Notes: generated by a model from the letters alone, not told the origin. Shown: positions 8,124 to 17,683, numbered from the stretch's first letter. The stretch: 52,310 nucleotides of DNA from Fimenecus sp045595185 (GCA_045595185.1 JAZNZX010000030.1:1-52310); one strand, 5' to 3'. Numbers and translations are program-made.

Positions 8124-10757
8124 ATGAAATGGACAGGTCTTAATGAATTAAGAGAAAAATATCTCGCATTTTTTGAAAGCAAGGAGCATTTGCGTCTTCC
8201 AAGCTTTTCACTCGTACCTCAGGGAGATAAGAGTATTTTGCTTATCAATGCAGGTATGACACCAATGAAAAAATACTTTACAGGTGAGGTTACACCTCCT
8301 AAAAAGCGTGTTACAACTTGCCAGAAGTGTATCCGTACACCTGATATTGAGAATGTTGGTAAAACTGCTCGTCACGGAACATATTTCGAGATGCTCGGTA
8401 ACTTCTCATTCGGTGATTATTTTAAGCACGAAGCAACTGCATGGGCTTGGGAATTCTTCACAAAGGTTCTCGAAATTCCTGAAGAATTGCTTTATGTCAG
8501 CGTTTATCTTGAAGATGATGAGGCTTATGACATCTGGACAAAAGAAGTAGGTGTTGACCCGTCACATATGGTTCGTTTCGGCAAGGAAGACAATTTCTGG
8601 GAGCATGGTGCAGGTCCTTGCGGTCCTTGTTCAGAAATCTACTTTGACCGTGGCCCGGACAAGGGTTGTGGCAGTCCTGACTGTAAGGTTGGTTGCGAAT
8701 GTGACAGATTCATAGAAGTATGGAACCTTGTTTTCACACAGTTTGAAAATGACGGTAACAACAACTATACCCGTCTTGCAAATCCTAATATTGATACAGG
8801 TATGGGACTTGAACGCCTTGCTTGTATTATGCAGGATGTTGATAACCTTTTCGAAGTTGATACAGTTCAGAACATTATGAAGCATATCATTGATATTTCA
8901 GGTATTGAATATCATAAGGATGCTAAAAAGGACATTTCACTTCGTGTTATTACTGACCATATCCGCAGCACAACATTTATGGTAGGTGACGGTGTTCTTC
9001 CGTCAAACAGTGGTCGTGGTTATGTTCTTCGTCGACTTCTTCGTCGTGCTGCTCGTCACGGCAGACTTATCGGCATCGACAGACCATTCCTCGCAGAAGT
9101 TTGCGAAACTGTAATCAAGGAAAATGCAAATGCATATCCGAATCTTGTTGAAAAGCAGGATTATATCAAAAAGGTTATTGCTAATGAAGAAGAAGCTTTT
9201 TATAAGACAATTGATTCCGGTTTGAAAATTCTTAACGAAATGATGGCTAACTCAAAGAATAATATTCTTTCAGGTGAAGACGCTTTCAAACTTCAGGATA
9301 CATTTGGTTTCCCAATTGACCTTACAAAAGAAATCGTTGCTGAAAACAATATGACAGTTGATGAAGATGCTTTCAAGAAATATGTTGAAGAAGCAAGATT
9401 GATAGCAAAAGGCGTTGAGCGTGACGGTGCTGAAACTGACTGGAGAAACAGTGGCGTTTCATTTAAGGATGTTACAAAAACTGAATTTACAGGATACGAA
9501 GAAAACAATGCAAACGCAACTGTTGTAGCACTTGTAGCAAACGGTGAAAGAGCAGATTTCGTTGAAGCAGGAGATGCAATTCTTGTTCTCGATAAAACAT
9601 CTTTTTATGCTGAAAGTGGCGGACAGGTTGGCGACACAGGTGTTATTACAATCGGTGACAGCACATTCAATGTAACAAACACAACAAAGGATGTTGACGG
9701 TGTTGTTCTTCATCACGGTACACTCGCTGGTGATGCCGTTAAGGTTGGTGATACAGCAACAACTGTTTACAACGAAGAAAACAGAAAGGCAATTATGAGA
9801 AATCATACTGCTGCTCATCTTCTTCAGGCTGCACTTCGTAATGTTTTAGGCACTCATGTTGAACAGGCTGGTCAGCTTGTTGATGCAAATGAAGTTCGTT
9901 TTGACTTTACTCATTTCACAGGTATGACAGGCGAAGAACTTAAAGCAGTTGAAAGCCTTGTAAATGAAGAAATTCTTAATGCAACAGAAATGCTTATTAA
10001 GGAAATGCCTATTGATGAAGCAAAGGCTATGGGTGCTATGGCACTTTTCGGCGAAAAGTACGGTGATGTTGTCCGAGTTGTAAAAGCAGGTGATTTCTCA
10101 ACTGAACTCTGTGGCGGTACTCACGTTGACAATACAGGCAAAATCGGTCTTTTCAAGATTGTTTCTGAATCTTCAGTTGCAGCAGGTGTGCGTAGAATTC
10201 AGGCTGTAACAGGTAAAAATGTTTTAAAATATATTGATGAAAAGAATGAACTTCTTTATGCAGTTGCAGAAAGCTTTAAAGTAGGCAATGTTTCTGCACT
10301 CCCACAGAAGGCAGTTGCAGTTGCAAACGACCTTAAAGCAAAGGATAAGGAAATTGCAAGTCTTAAAGCAGAAATCAACTCATTCAAAACTGCAGGTATT
10401 ATGGCAGGTGCTGTTGATGTCAACGGTATTCAGCTTGTGGTTTATTATGGTGGTGAGCTTGATGCTAACGGACTTCGCAGTATGGCTGAAACTGCAAGAG
10501 ATTCTGCACCTAATACGGTTGCTGTGATTGCAGGCTCAAATGCTGAAAAGGGAACTTGCTCATTTGCTTGTGCTTGCGGTAAGGATGCAATCGTAAAGGG
10601 TGCTCACGCAGGTAACATCGTTCGTGAAGTTGCAAAGGTAGCAGGTGGTTCAGGTGGCGGTAAACCTGATATGGCTATGGCAGGTGGCAAGGATATTTCA
10701 AGGATTGACGATGCTTTGATGTCAGCAAAAGAAATTCTTTCAGGAATGATTAAATAA
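8124..10757 (+). CDS. alaS: Alanine-tRNA ligase
   Basis: An 877-residue class II aminoacyl-tRNA synthetase, of normal full length. The N-terminal catalytic domain carries the INAGMTPMK and FEMLGNFSFGDYF motifs. The editing domain has HTAAH (H561, H565) and ELCGGTHV (C663, H667), the zinc ligands used to hydrolyse mischarged Ser/Gly-tRNA. The C-terminal DHHA1 domain ends in GGSGGGKPDMAMAGG. AGGAG lies 8 bp before the ATG. A HIT gene follows after 12 bp, so alaS probably heads a housekeeping operon running to the RNase M5-like gene at 14860. Confidence 0.97.
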   Translation: MKWTGLNELREKYLAFFESKEHLRLPSFSLVPQGDKSILLINAGMTPMKKYFTGEVTPPKKRVTTCQKCIRTPDIENVGKTARHGTYFEMLGNFSFGDYFKHEATAWAWEFFTKVLEIPEELLYVSVYLEDDEAYDIWTKEVGVDPSHMVRFGKEDNFWEHGAGPCGPCSEIYFDRGPDKGCGSPDCKVGCECDRFIEVWNLVFTQFENDGNNNYTRLANPNIDTGMGLERLACIMQDVDNLFEVDTVQNIMKHIIDISGIEYHKDAKKDISLRVITDHIRSTTFMVGDGVLPSNSGRGYVLRRLLRRAARHGRLIGIDRPFLAEVCETVIKENANAYPNLVEKQDYIKKVIANEEEAFYKTIDSGLKILNEMMANSKNNILSGEDAFKLQDTFGFPIDLTKEIVAENNMTVDEDAFKKYVEEARLIAKGVERDGAETDWRNSGVSFKDVTKTEFTGYEENNANATVVALVANGERADFVEAGDAILVLDKTSFYAESGGQVGDTGVITIGDSTFNVTNTTKDVDGVVLHHGTLAGDAVKVGDTATTVYNEENRKAIMRNHTAAHLLQAALRNVLGTHVEQAGQLVDANEVRFDFTHFTGMTGEELKAVESLVNEEILNATEMLIKEMPIDEAKAMGAMALFGEKYGDVVRVVKAGDFSTELCGGTHVDNTGKIGLFKIVSESSVAAGVRRIQAVTGKNVLKYIDEKNELLYAVAESFKVGNVSALPQKAVAVANDLKAKDKEIASLKAEINSFKTAGIMAGAVDVNGIQLVVYYGGELDANGLRSMAETARDSAPNTVAVIAGSNAEKGTCSFACACGKDAIVKGAHAGNIVREVAKVAGGSGGGKPDMAMAGGKDISRIDDALMSAKEILSGMIK

Positions 10758-10769
10758 GAGGTGACTATT

Positions 10770-11108
10770 ATGGATTGTCTTTTTTGTAAAATAGCAAACG
10801 GTGAAATCCCATCAAACAAGGTTTATGAGGATGATAAAATTCTCGCTTTTCACGATATTGCACCTCAGGCTAAGGTTCATGTGCTTGTAATTCCGAAGGA
10901 ACACGTTGCAAGCAGTGCAAATGATGTGAACGAAGAAAACTGTGCAACAATCGGTTATCTTTTCTCAAAAATTCCTGAAATCGCACGCCTCTCGGGTGTT
11001 GACAGTTACAGAATTATCAATAACTGTGGTGAAAAGGCAGGACAGACTGTAAAACATATTCATTTCCATATTTTAAGTGGAGATAATTTATCAGAAAAAA
11101 TGGTTTAA
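10770..11108 (+). CDS. HIT family nucleotide-binding hydrolase
   Basis: A 112-residue histidine-triad protein. The triad HIHFH (residues 96-100) sits near the C-terminus and the start MDCLFCKI with C3 and C6 is typical of bacterial HIT (Hint-like) proteins that hydrolyse nucleoside phosphoramidates and acyl-AMPs. The ATG at 10770 has AAGAGGTG upstream; a GTG at 10761 overlaps that ribosome site and is less likely. It sits between alaS and comEC with gaps of 12-13 bp. Hint-type proteins clearing aminoacyl-AMP would suit a position next to a tRNA synthetase, but that is inference. Confidence 0.93.
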   Translation: MDCLFCKIANGEIPSNKVYEDDKILAFHDIAPQAKVHVLVIPKEHVASSANDVNEENCATIGYLFSKIPEIARLSGVDSYRIINNCGEKAGQTVKHIHFHILSGDNLSEKMV

Positions 11109-11121
11109 GGCGGTGAAAACA

Positions 11122-13200
11122 TTGAAAAGACCAATGGCGACAATCGGCTTTTCAATGTTACTCACATTTCTTTTAATCACTAATATTACACATAAGATGA
11201 CTATTGTCCTTTTGGTAGGGGCAATGGTCATTTTTTCTTGTTTTATAATTATCAAAAAGTTGCGGAAACAGTTGACTGTTATTTTGGTTTTGTTAGGAGT
11301 AATAACCTTTACATTTTCATTTATTGGTGCAGAAAAGTATTATATAAACGAAAAGGCAGAAATGGAAAAAGAACAGCTTGTTACAGGCGTTGTATGTGAA
11401 TTGCCTAACGATTCTGATTACGCTTTTTCCTACATAATAAAGCCTGAAAATAAAAATTACAAAATTCGTTTTGTGTCATCTGAAGACGAGTTTTTAAAGG
11501 AAGGCGACTATGTAAAGCTTTTCGGTAAATACAACAATGAAAATCCTGATTCTGATATGTTTTCAAATTCACTTTCATCAAAGATGTTTTTTACATATTT
11601 TGAAGAAGACGAATGTACCGTTGAAAAAACAGGTAAAGTAAATTACTATTACAAAAATATCGGAGCAGTTAAAAGGGCATTTTCAAGAATTGTTACACAG
11701 TATCTTCCGGGTAGTAACGGTGCGATTGCAAGAGCCATAACAATAGGGGATAAGTCGGAGCTTGATGATAAAATAACAGAGTATTTTAACTACTGCGGAA
11801 CATCACATTTGCTTGTAATATCGGGACTGCATCTTTCATTGTGGTCAACTTACATAGTCAGCATTTTGAATAAATTCTCTAAAATGAGAAAGTATTCGTC
11901 ATATGTGGGTATCGCTTGTTTACTTTTGTATTCTGCGGTAACAGGCTTCAGCGTATCTGTAATCCGTGCCGGAGCAATGGTTGGTGCTGTCCTTGTATCA
12001 AGACTTTTCAATCGTGACGCAGACAGTATAAATTCCATAGGACTTGCAGTTGCATTTATTCTTGTTGCTAATCCGTTCGCACCATATTCCGTTGCACTGT
12101 GGCTAAGCGTACTTTCTACCCTTGGAATTCTGGCATATTCAGGGAAAATTGCAAGCTGGATAAACGAAAAATTTAAAGATAAAAGAAGTTTCAATTGTTC
12201 ATTTTACCATTTTGTTGTTGCATCATTTTCAATCAGCTTTTCAACAGCAGTATTCACATTACCTGTATTTATTTTCAAACTGAAAATGGTGTCTGTTGTG
12301 ACAATTTTTACAAACTTTATTATGGTGGATTCAGCACTTGTAATGATGCTCTGTACCGTTTTTGGTGTACTTTCTCACCTTGTTTTCTTAAAACCGTTTG
12401 CGTGGCTTTTCTTTTTTATTTCAGGCATTACGGGAGAATTTATAAATACAGTTGCAGAAAAAATCGGTATGGCAGAATGGTCAACAATATCACTGAATCA
12501 CAAATATTATGAATACTTTTTTATCTTTGCAATAGCTTGTATTGTAATTATATTTATAGCTGAAAAGTACAAAGTACGACTCGCAAAATATATGACGGTG
12601 TTACTTTCAACAATATTTATTATGTTGTCGGTTTATTGTGTTTCATACGACTACAATACTCCTGCTGTTGAAATTGTGGGTACTGACAATAACCCTGTTA
12701 TAACTGTGAATTATAAGGGAGAAACGGTGCTGATTGGTACACAGAAAAAGAAATATATTGACCACATAAAGGATGTTATGGCCAAGCATAACAAAAAACA
12801 ACTTGATATGCTTGTCGTAACGGAAACAGAGTCAAAAACAATACAGGAAATAATAAATATCTATGACAATTTCGGTAAGGTGAAAACCTGCTTTACTGAT
12901 TCTTCACCTGAAATTTTTGAAGATGTATCAAAAAGTAATGTGAACGGTTTTTCAATTGATGAAACCGTAGATGTATATGTGTATAACAACGATTGCATTG
13001 TTGTTACGGTAAATGGTCGACGATTATTTATTACAGATGCTCAAAACATTGAAAACATATTTGAAAAAGCAAAAGAATGTGATATAATAATAAAATATGG
13101 TAAAAGTGTTTTGGTTGGTGAATCGGAAATTACATCAAGACAGGATGAATTTCAGATAATTGACCTGACCGAAGGCAAAAGATTATCAATTACTTTTTAA
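11122..13200 (+). CDS. comEC: ComEC/Rec2-type DNA uptake channel with degenerate hydrolase domain
   Basis: A 692-residue polytopic membrane protein. Order: two or three N-terminal membrane segments, an OB-like extracellular domain (about 80-200), the Competence domain with the signature HLLVISGLHLS (S234-H237) and many membrane helices (to about 515), then a soluble C-terminal domain. Known role: channel for single-stranded DNA during transformation. In most ComEC the C-terminal part is a metallo-beta-lactamase-fold domain with an HxHxDH site; here the equivalent stretch reads LVVTETES (about 562-569) and the domain is short, so metal ligands seem lost. The TTG start (MKRPMATIG) is chosen for AAGGCGGTG 6 bp upstream; GTG 11113 or ATG 11134 are alternatives. 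It lies directly before holA, a common pairing. Confidence 0.88.
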   Translation: MKRPMATIGFSMLLTFLLITNITHKMTIVLLVGAMVIFSCFIIIKKLRKQLTVILVLLGVITFTFSFIGAEKYYINEKAEMEKEQLVTGVVCELPNDSDYAFSYIIKPENKNYKIRFVSSEDEFLKEGDYVKLFGKYNNENPDSDMFSNSLSSKMFFTYFEEDECTVEKTGKVNYYYKNIGAVKRAFSRIVTQYLPGSNGAIARAITIGDKSELDDKITEYFNYCGTSHLLVISGLHLSLWSTYIVSILNKFSKMRKYSSYVGIACLLLYSAVTGFSVSVIRAGAMVGAVLVSRLFNRDADSINSIGLAVAFILVANPFAPYSVALWLSVLSTLGILAYSGKIASWINEKFKDKRSFNCSFYHFVVASFSISFSTAVFTLPVFIFKLKMVSVVTIFTNFIMVDSALVMMLCTVFGVLSHLVFLKPFAWLFFFISGITGEFINTVAEKIGMAEWSTISLNHKYYEYFFIFAIACIVIIFIAEKYKVRLAKYMTVLLSTIFIMLSVYCVSYDYNTPAVEIVGTDNNPVITVNYKGETVLIGTQKKKYIDHIKDVMAKHNKKQLDMLVVTETESKTIQEIINIYDNFGKVKTCFTDSSPEIFEDVSKSNVNGFSIDETVDVYVYNNDCIVVTVNGRRLFITDAQNIENIFEKAKECDIIIKYGKSVLVGESEITSRQDEFQIIDLTEGKRLSITF

Positions 13201-13220
13201 AGTAATATGGGAGAAATAAA

Positions 13221-14261
13221 ATGGCACTTATTTATGAGGCAGATTTAAAAAGACAGATTAAAGAAAAGAATATGTCGAACTGCTATCTTTTTTACGGAAG
13301 TGAAGAATATCTTAAACAGTTTTATGCTGAAAGGATATGTAAGGTTTTCGTAACACCGGGTAGTGAAACCTTCAGTCTGCGTAAATATGACGGTAAAGAA
13401 AATACTCTTGACGATGTGTTCGAGGGTGCTTCTTCCATGCCTTTTATGAGCGAATACTGTGTAGTTGTTGCTCGTGATTTTGCTCTTGATACTCTTAACA
13501 ATGATGATAAAAATAAACTTACGGAATTTTTAGAGAATACTCCCGATACATCTATAACAATTTTTTGGATGGACAGTATTGAGGTATCACCTAAAAATGC
13601 AAAATGGAAATGGGTAGTTGAAAGCTTTACCAAATGTGCTGATGTGGTTGATTTCGAAAAGCCCACAGGACGAAATCTTTTAAAGCTTCTCTGTGTATAT
13701 GCGTCAAAGCAAGGTTGTATGATGAGTGAGAGTACAGCATCATATCTCGTTGAAATTGCAGGTGACGGACTTAACACCTTGTTCAATGAAATTCAGAAGG
13801 CAGTCAATTTTGCAGGTCAGGGAAATGAGATTACCCGTGAGTGTATTGACAGCGTAGCTGTGCGTTCTCTTGAGGCAAAGGTGTTTGATTTGTCAAAGCT
13901 TATTCTTAATCGTAACCCTCAGGGTGCGTTGGAGCTTCTTCATATTCTTATGATGCAAAAAGCAGAACCCATTGATATTTTTGGTGTTATTTTAATGTCA
14001 TTTCTTGATGTTTATCGTGTAAAAGTGGCTGTGTCAGGTGGCGAAAGCATACTTTATCCTGCAAAGATTTTTGATTATCGTAACAAGGATTTTCGTCTTA
14101 AAAATGCCGACAGATATGCCAAATCCTTTTCTATGGAACAAATCCGTGAATGTTTTGACTGTTTTGCAGAGGCTGACAGAGCGTTAAAAAGCACAGCACA
14201 AAATGGTGAACTGATTCTTGAAAAACTTATAGTAAAGGTTTCGCTTATAATAGCAAGGTGA
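13221..14261 (+). CDS. holA: DNA polymerase III subunit delta
   Basis: A 346-residue clamp-loader subunit that opens the sliding clamp. The start MALIYEADLKRQIKEKN...CYLFYGSEEYL is characteristic of Firmicute HolA, and the protein has the expected length with the AAA+-like N-terminal region lacking a Walker A motif. GGGAG lies 7 bp before the ATG. It follows comEC by 20 bp and its stop overlaps the next gene's potential GTG start. This comEC-holA order is frequent in Gram-positive bacteria. Confidence 0.9.
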   Translation: MALIYEADLKRQIKEKNMSNCYLFYGSEEYLKQFYAERICKVFVTPGSETFSLRKYDGKENTLDDVFEGASSMPFMSEYCVVVARDFALDTLNNDDKNKLTEFLENTPDTSITIFWMDSIEVSPKNAKWKWVVESFTKCADVVDFEKPTGRNLLKLLCVYASKQGCMMSESTASYLVEIAGDGLNTLFNEIQKAVNFAGQGNEITRECIDSVAVRSLEAKVFDLSKLILNRNPQGALELLHILMMQKAEPIDIFGVILMSFLDVYRVKVAVSGGESILYPAKIFDYRNKDFRLKNADRYAKSFSMEQIRECFDCFAEADRALKSTAQNGELILEKLIVKVSLIIAR

Positions 14262-14266
14262 AAACT

Positions 14267-14860
14267 GTGATAAAAATAAATGAAGCAGTAATAGTTGAGG
14301 GAAAATACGATAAAATCAAGCTTTCGGGTATTCTTGATACAGTTATGATAGAAACTGACGGTTTTGCCATTTTCAAAGATAAGGAAAAGCAGAAGCTGAT
14401 TCGGTTTCTCGCTGAAAAAAGAGGAATTATTATCCTTACCGACAGTGATTCGGCAGGCTTTAAAATCCGTTCTTTTATAAAAGGGATAACTCAGAGCACA
14501 AATGTGAAAAATGTTTATATACCTGATATTTACGGTAAAGAAAAACGAAAAACCGAGTTTTCAAAAGAGGGTAAACTTGGTGTTGAGGGTATGGAAACTC
14601 AAATTATTATTGAAGCTTTGAAAAAAGCAGGTGTAATCTATAATGAAAACGACAAAAAAATAGGTCGCGAGATTACTCATACAGACTTTTTTGAAGACGG
14701 TATAAGTGGTGGAGAAAACAGTAGCCACATACGAAAAACTCTTGCAAAGGAACTGGGACTTCCTGAAAAAATCAGTTCATCTTCACTGCTTAAAATCATA
14801 AACTCATATATGACATATGAAGAATATAAAAATGCGATAGAAAAGATAGCTAAATGTTAA
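14267..14860 (+). CDS. rnmV: Toprim-domain ribonuclease M5-like protein
   Basis: A 197-residue protein with an N-terminal Toprim domain: E11 in VIVEGKYDK and the DSD pair D59/D61 in ILTDSDSAG, the metal-binding residues of RNase M5, which matures 5S rRNA. The C-terminal half (about 110-197) matches the extra domain seen with RNase M5-type proteins in length but was not verified. The GTG at 14267 has AAGGTG 6 bp upstream; an earlier GTG at 14258 overlaps the holA stop. It is the last gene of the alaS-to-holA run. A primase-like Toprim role is less likely given the VEGKxD start. Confidence 0.8.
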   Translation: MIKINEAVIVEGKYDKIKLSGILDTVMIETDGFAIFKDKEKQKLIRFLAEKRGIIILTDSDSAGFKIRSFIKGITQSTNVKNVYIPDIYGKEKRKTEFSKEGKLGVEGMETQIIIEALKKAGVIYNENDKKIGREITHTDFFEDGISGGENSSHIRKTLAKELGLPEKISSSSLLKIINSYMTYEEYKNAIEKIAKC

Positions 14861-14868
14861 AATTTTCC

Positions 14869-14897
14869 TTTTCAAATAATTAAAAATATGATATAAT
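14869..14897 (+). promoter_or_regulatory. Probable promoter of the acyl-CoA ligase operon
   Basis: TTTTCA (14869-14874), 17-bp spacer, TATAAT (14892-14897), 43 bp before the ATG at 14940. The -35 match is only partial. Confidence 0.5.
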
Positions 14898-14939
14898 ACA
14901 TTTTCAGACTCAAATTATAAGAACTTGAGGTATATAAAA

Positions 14940-16712
14940 ATGCATGTTCAAAGTAAATTTCCAATAAATAAACCTTTTTATGAGGTTCGCCAGATAAGAG
15001 ATTTCAAGGATTTGATTGACCAGAGTGAAAAACTCTTTTCAGAGCGTCCTGCATATAAACTTAAGAATAAAGATGGCGTTTATTATGAAGTTACTTACAG
15101 TAATTTCCGTCACTCAATCTATTATCTTGCAAACAGCCTTGTAAATGACGGTTATAAAAGAGCTCATATTGCTGTTGTTGGTGCCAATTCATACAATTGG
15201 TCTGTGACATATCTTGCAGTAACCTGTAGTGATAATGTTATTGTGCCTATTGATAAGGAATTGACTGCCGACAATATGATGGATGTTATTATGGATTCTG
15301 ATGCAACAGTTCTTTTCGGTGATAAAAAGTATATCAAGAGAATAGAAAGCTTAAAGGACGAGTTGCCTGAGGGCTTCCGTTTCATCTGCTTTGATGATGT
15401 TCAGATTGATGGTGTTGAATATTTTGAGGATTATATTGATATAGGAAGACAGCTTTACAGAAAAGGTGTAAAGCATCTTGACACTATAACAGTTGACCCT
15501 GAAGCTACAACTGCAATTCTTTTCACATCAGGAACAACAGGTGTTTCAAAGGGCGTTTGTCTTAGTCAGAAAAATATCTGTTCGGTTGTAATGGGTGCAG
15601 CAGGTTGTATTAAGGTTACTCCTGAGGACCAGCTTCTCTCAATTCTTCCTATTCATCACACTTATGAATGTACAGTCGGTTTCCTTTATATTATTTATTC
15701 AGGTGCGTGTATTGCATTTAATCAGGGACTTCGATACATCACAAGAGATTTTCAGGAAATCAAGCCTACTTGTTTCATTACTGTTCCACTTCTCATTGAA
15801 AAAGTTCATGCAAAGATTATGAAAAAAATGGAAGAAAAAACAGCAGGTAAGCTTATATTTAAAATCGGTAAATATGCATCAATGGCAAGCAGAGCTATGG
15901 GCATTAAGGGCGTTGACAGAAAGCTTTTCTCAGAGGTTATTGAAACCTTTGGCGGAAGACTTCGCCTTATTGTAACAGGTGCCGCTGCTATTGACCCGCG
16001 TGTTGCAGAGGATTTTATGCATATGGGTATCGACCTTTATATCGGATACGGTCTTACGGAATGTGCACCGCTTGTTGCTTGTAATAACGACAGACTTATG
16101 CTTCCTGATTCAATCGGCACACCTATGCCCGGTGCAGAGGTTGCAATATATAATCCTGATGCGTTGGGTGTCGGTGAAATCTGGGTAAGAGGACCTATGG
16201 TTATGAACGGGTACTATAAAAATCCTGAAGCAACTGCCGAGGTTATTACTCCTGACGGTTGGTTCAGAACAGGGGACATCGGTACCTGTGACCGTCATAA
16301 CTGTTATAAACTTACAGGCAGAAGCAAAAATGTTATCGTTACAAAGAACGGTAAAAATATTTTCCCTGAAGAAGTTGAACTTTACCTTAACACTAATCCG
16401 ATTATTGAGGAAAGTATTGTTTTTGCTGACGATGTTGATGATGAAACACTTGTAAGTGCTATGATTTATCCTAACTATGAGCAGATTAAGAATAATCTTA
16501 AGCGCCAGGATATTACAAAAGAGGATGTTCAGAAAACTGTTGACGAAGCTGTTAAGGATGTTAATAAAAAGCTTCCGAAGTACAAGAAAATCAGAAGCTA
16601 TGATATAAGCGAAACAGAGTTTGAAAAAACAACAACAAAGAAGATTAAGCGTCAGGTAAATATTGACAAAAAGAAAGCAAAGAAAAAGACAGAAGAAAAA
16701 ACAGAGGAATAA
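14940..16712 (+). CDS. AMP-dependent acyl-CoA (long-chain fatty acid) ligase
   Basis: A 590-residue ANL-superfamily adenylating enzyme. Motif A3 is TSGTTGVSKG (196-205), followed by YGLTECAPLV and GWFRTGDIG, typical of FadD/FAA1-like long-chain acyl-CoA synthetases. It would activate fatty acids with ATP and CoA at the inner membrane surface. The C-terminal catalytic lysine region reads FEKTTTKKIKR, after which a Lys/Glu-rich tail (about 570-590) extends the protein. The ATG at 14940 has TGAGG 9 bp upstream; a TTG at 14925 overlaps that site. The flavoprotein gene follows after 5 bp. Acyl chain preference is unknown. Confidence 0.88.
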   Translation: MHVQSKFPINKPFYEVRQIRDFKDLIDQSEKLFSERPAYKLKNKDGVYYEVTYSNFRHSIYYLANSLVNDGYKRAHIAVVGANSYNWSVTYLAVTCSDNVIVPIDKELTADNMMDVIMDSDATVLFGDKKYIKRIESLKDELPEGFRFICFDDVQIDGVEYFEDYIDIGRQLYRKGVKHLDTITVDPEATTAILFTSGTTGVSKGVCLSQKNICSVVMGAAGCIKVTPEDQLLSILPIHHTYECTVGFLYIIYSGACIAFNQGLRYITRDFQEIKPTCFITVPLLIEKVHAKIMKKMEEKTAGKLIFKIGKYASMASRAMGIKGVDRKLFSEVIETFGGRLRLIVTGAAAIDPRVAEDFMHMGIDLYIGYGLTECAPLVACNNDRLMLPDSIGTPMPGAEVAIYNPDALGVGEIWVRGPMVMNGYYKNPEATAEVITPDGWFRTGDIGTCDRHNCYKLTGRSKNVIVTKNGKNIFPEEVELYLNTNPIIEESIVFADDVDDETLVSAMIYPNYEQIKNNLKRQDITKEDVQKTVDEAVKDVNKKLPKYKKIRSYDISETEFEKTTTKKIKRQVNIDKKKAKKKTEEKTEE

Positions 16713-16717
16713 TAAAA

Positions 16718-17308
16718 ATGATTTTTGGTCAGGATAATGTTGAAAATGTAAATAACGGGCTTACCGTTATGGCAATTATGGCTTCACCAAGAAAGAATGG
16801 CTATACAGCAAAGCTTCTTGGCAGTCTTTTGCGTGAATTCCCCAAAGGAACAAATTTTGATATTGTAAATCTTTATGAACTTAATCCCGTACCTTGTAAT
16901 GCTTGTGGCTATTGCAAGGCAGGTAATGGTTGCACAAAAAAAGACCTTGAGGATTTCTGGGCAAGATTTGAAACAGCAGATATAATTGTATTTGCAACAC
17001 CTATTTATTTTATGGGTGTCCCTGCACCATTTAAAGCATTGATTGACCGTTTTCAGCGTTATTATGAAGCAAGATTTCGTAGGAATATGAAAAATCCAAT
17101 TGAGAAACGCAGAAAAGCATTACTTATTGTTACAAGTGGTTCTGATGGTGAAATTGGATACGAAGTAATCAAACACCAGCTTTTACAAGCTTTTTCAGTT
17201 CTTAACATTGAACTTTGCGGTGTGACACTTGCAAAGAATACTGATAAATGTGGTGTTGATAATACAGATGTTGACAGAGCAAGAGCATTATATTGGAAGG
17301 TGAGATAA
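16718..17308 (+). CDS. Iron-sulfur flavoprotein (NADPH-dependent FMN reductase fold)
   Basis: A 196-residue flavodoxin-like protein. The FMN phosphate loop is ASPRKNGYTAK (22-32), and ATPIYFMGVPAPFK is the second FMN contact of the family. Four cysteines C60, C63, C66 and C72 form CX2CX2CX5C, the compact pattern that holds a [4Fe-4S] cluster in archaeal and clostridial iron-sulfur flavoproteins. Likely role: electron transfer, perhaps reducing oxygen or peroxide in an anaerobe. Thioredoxin starts 1 bp after the stop, so they are co-translated and may share a redox task. The partner electron donor is unknown. Confidence 0.85.
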   Translation: MIFGQDNVENVNNGLTVMAIMASPRKNGYTAKLLGSLLREFPKGTNFDIVNLYELNPVPCNACGYCKAGNGCTKKDLEDFWARFETADIIVFATPIYFMGVPAPFKALIDRFQRYYEARFRRNMKNPIEKRRKALLIVTSGSDGEIGYEVIKHQLLQAFSVLNIELCGVTLAKNTDKCGVDNTDVDRARALYWKVR

Positions 17309-17309
17309 A

Positions 17310-17621
17310 ATGGCAGTAATCAAAGTAGATTTAAACAATTTTGCAGATGAAGTTTTAAAATCAGAAAAACCTGTTCTTCTTGATATGTATGCTGATTGGT
17401 GCGGTCCGTGTATGATGATGGCACCTGAAATCGAGGCTTATTCAGAAGAAACAGACAGGGTTAAGGTTTGTAAACTCAATGTTGACGATGCAACAGACCT
17501 TGCACTTACTTACGGTGTAATGAGTATTCCTACAGTTCTTCTTATTGATAAGGGACAGGAAATTAAACGCTTTGTAGGTGCAAAGGAAAAGCATCAGATA
17601 GCTGAATTTGTAGGCGAATAA
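17310..17621 (+). CDS. trxA: Thioredoxin
   Basis: A 103-residue cytosolic thioredoxin, complete fold. The redox motif is WCGPC (W30-C34) after DMYAD, and the cis-proline is P74 in SIPTV. It reduces protein disulfides, usually recharged by thioredoxin reductase; no reductase gene is nearby. It begins 1 bp after the flavoprotein stop and ends just before a strong terminator, so it is the last gene of the acyl ligase-flavoprotein-thioredoxin operon. Confidence 0.95.
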   Translation: MAVIKVDLNNFADEVLKSEKPVLLDMYADWCGPCMMMAPEIEAYSEETDRVKVCKLNVDDATDLALTYGVMSIPTVLLIDKGQEIKRFVGAKEKHQIAEFVGE

Positions 17622-17625
17622 GAGA

Positions 17626-17655
17626 AAGGACTGATTGAAAAATCAGTCCTTTTTT
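17626..17655 (+). terminator. Terminator after trxA
   Basis: AAGGACTGATT (17626-17636) and AATCAGTCCTT (17641-17651) form a perfect 11-bp stem with GAAA loop and a TTTTT tail. Confidence 0.93.
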
Positions 17656-17683
17656 GTAAATTATCGAAGTATTATAAAATATG

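Noticed and set aside
10288..10527. Shadow ORFs inside alaS, pflB, fhs, comEC, fucI and the secreted-protein genes
   Set aside because: They lie in other frames of genes with clear family motifs, lack ribosome sites and show no protein-like patterns.
14258..14266. GTG at 14258 as start of the RNase M5-like gene
   Set aside because: It overlaps the holA stop and has no ribosome site. The GTG at 14267 is preceded by AAGGTG at proper distance and fits the family N-terminus.
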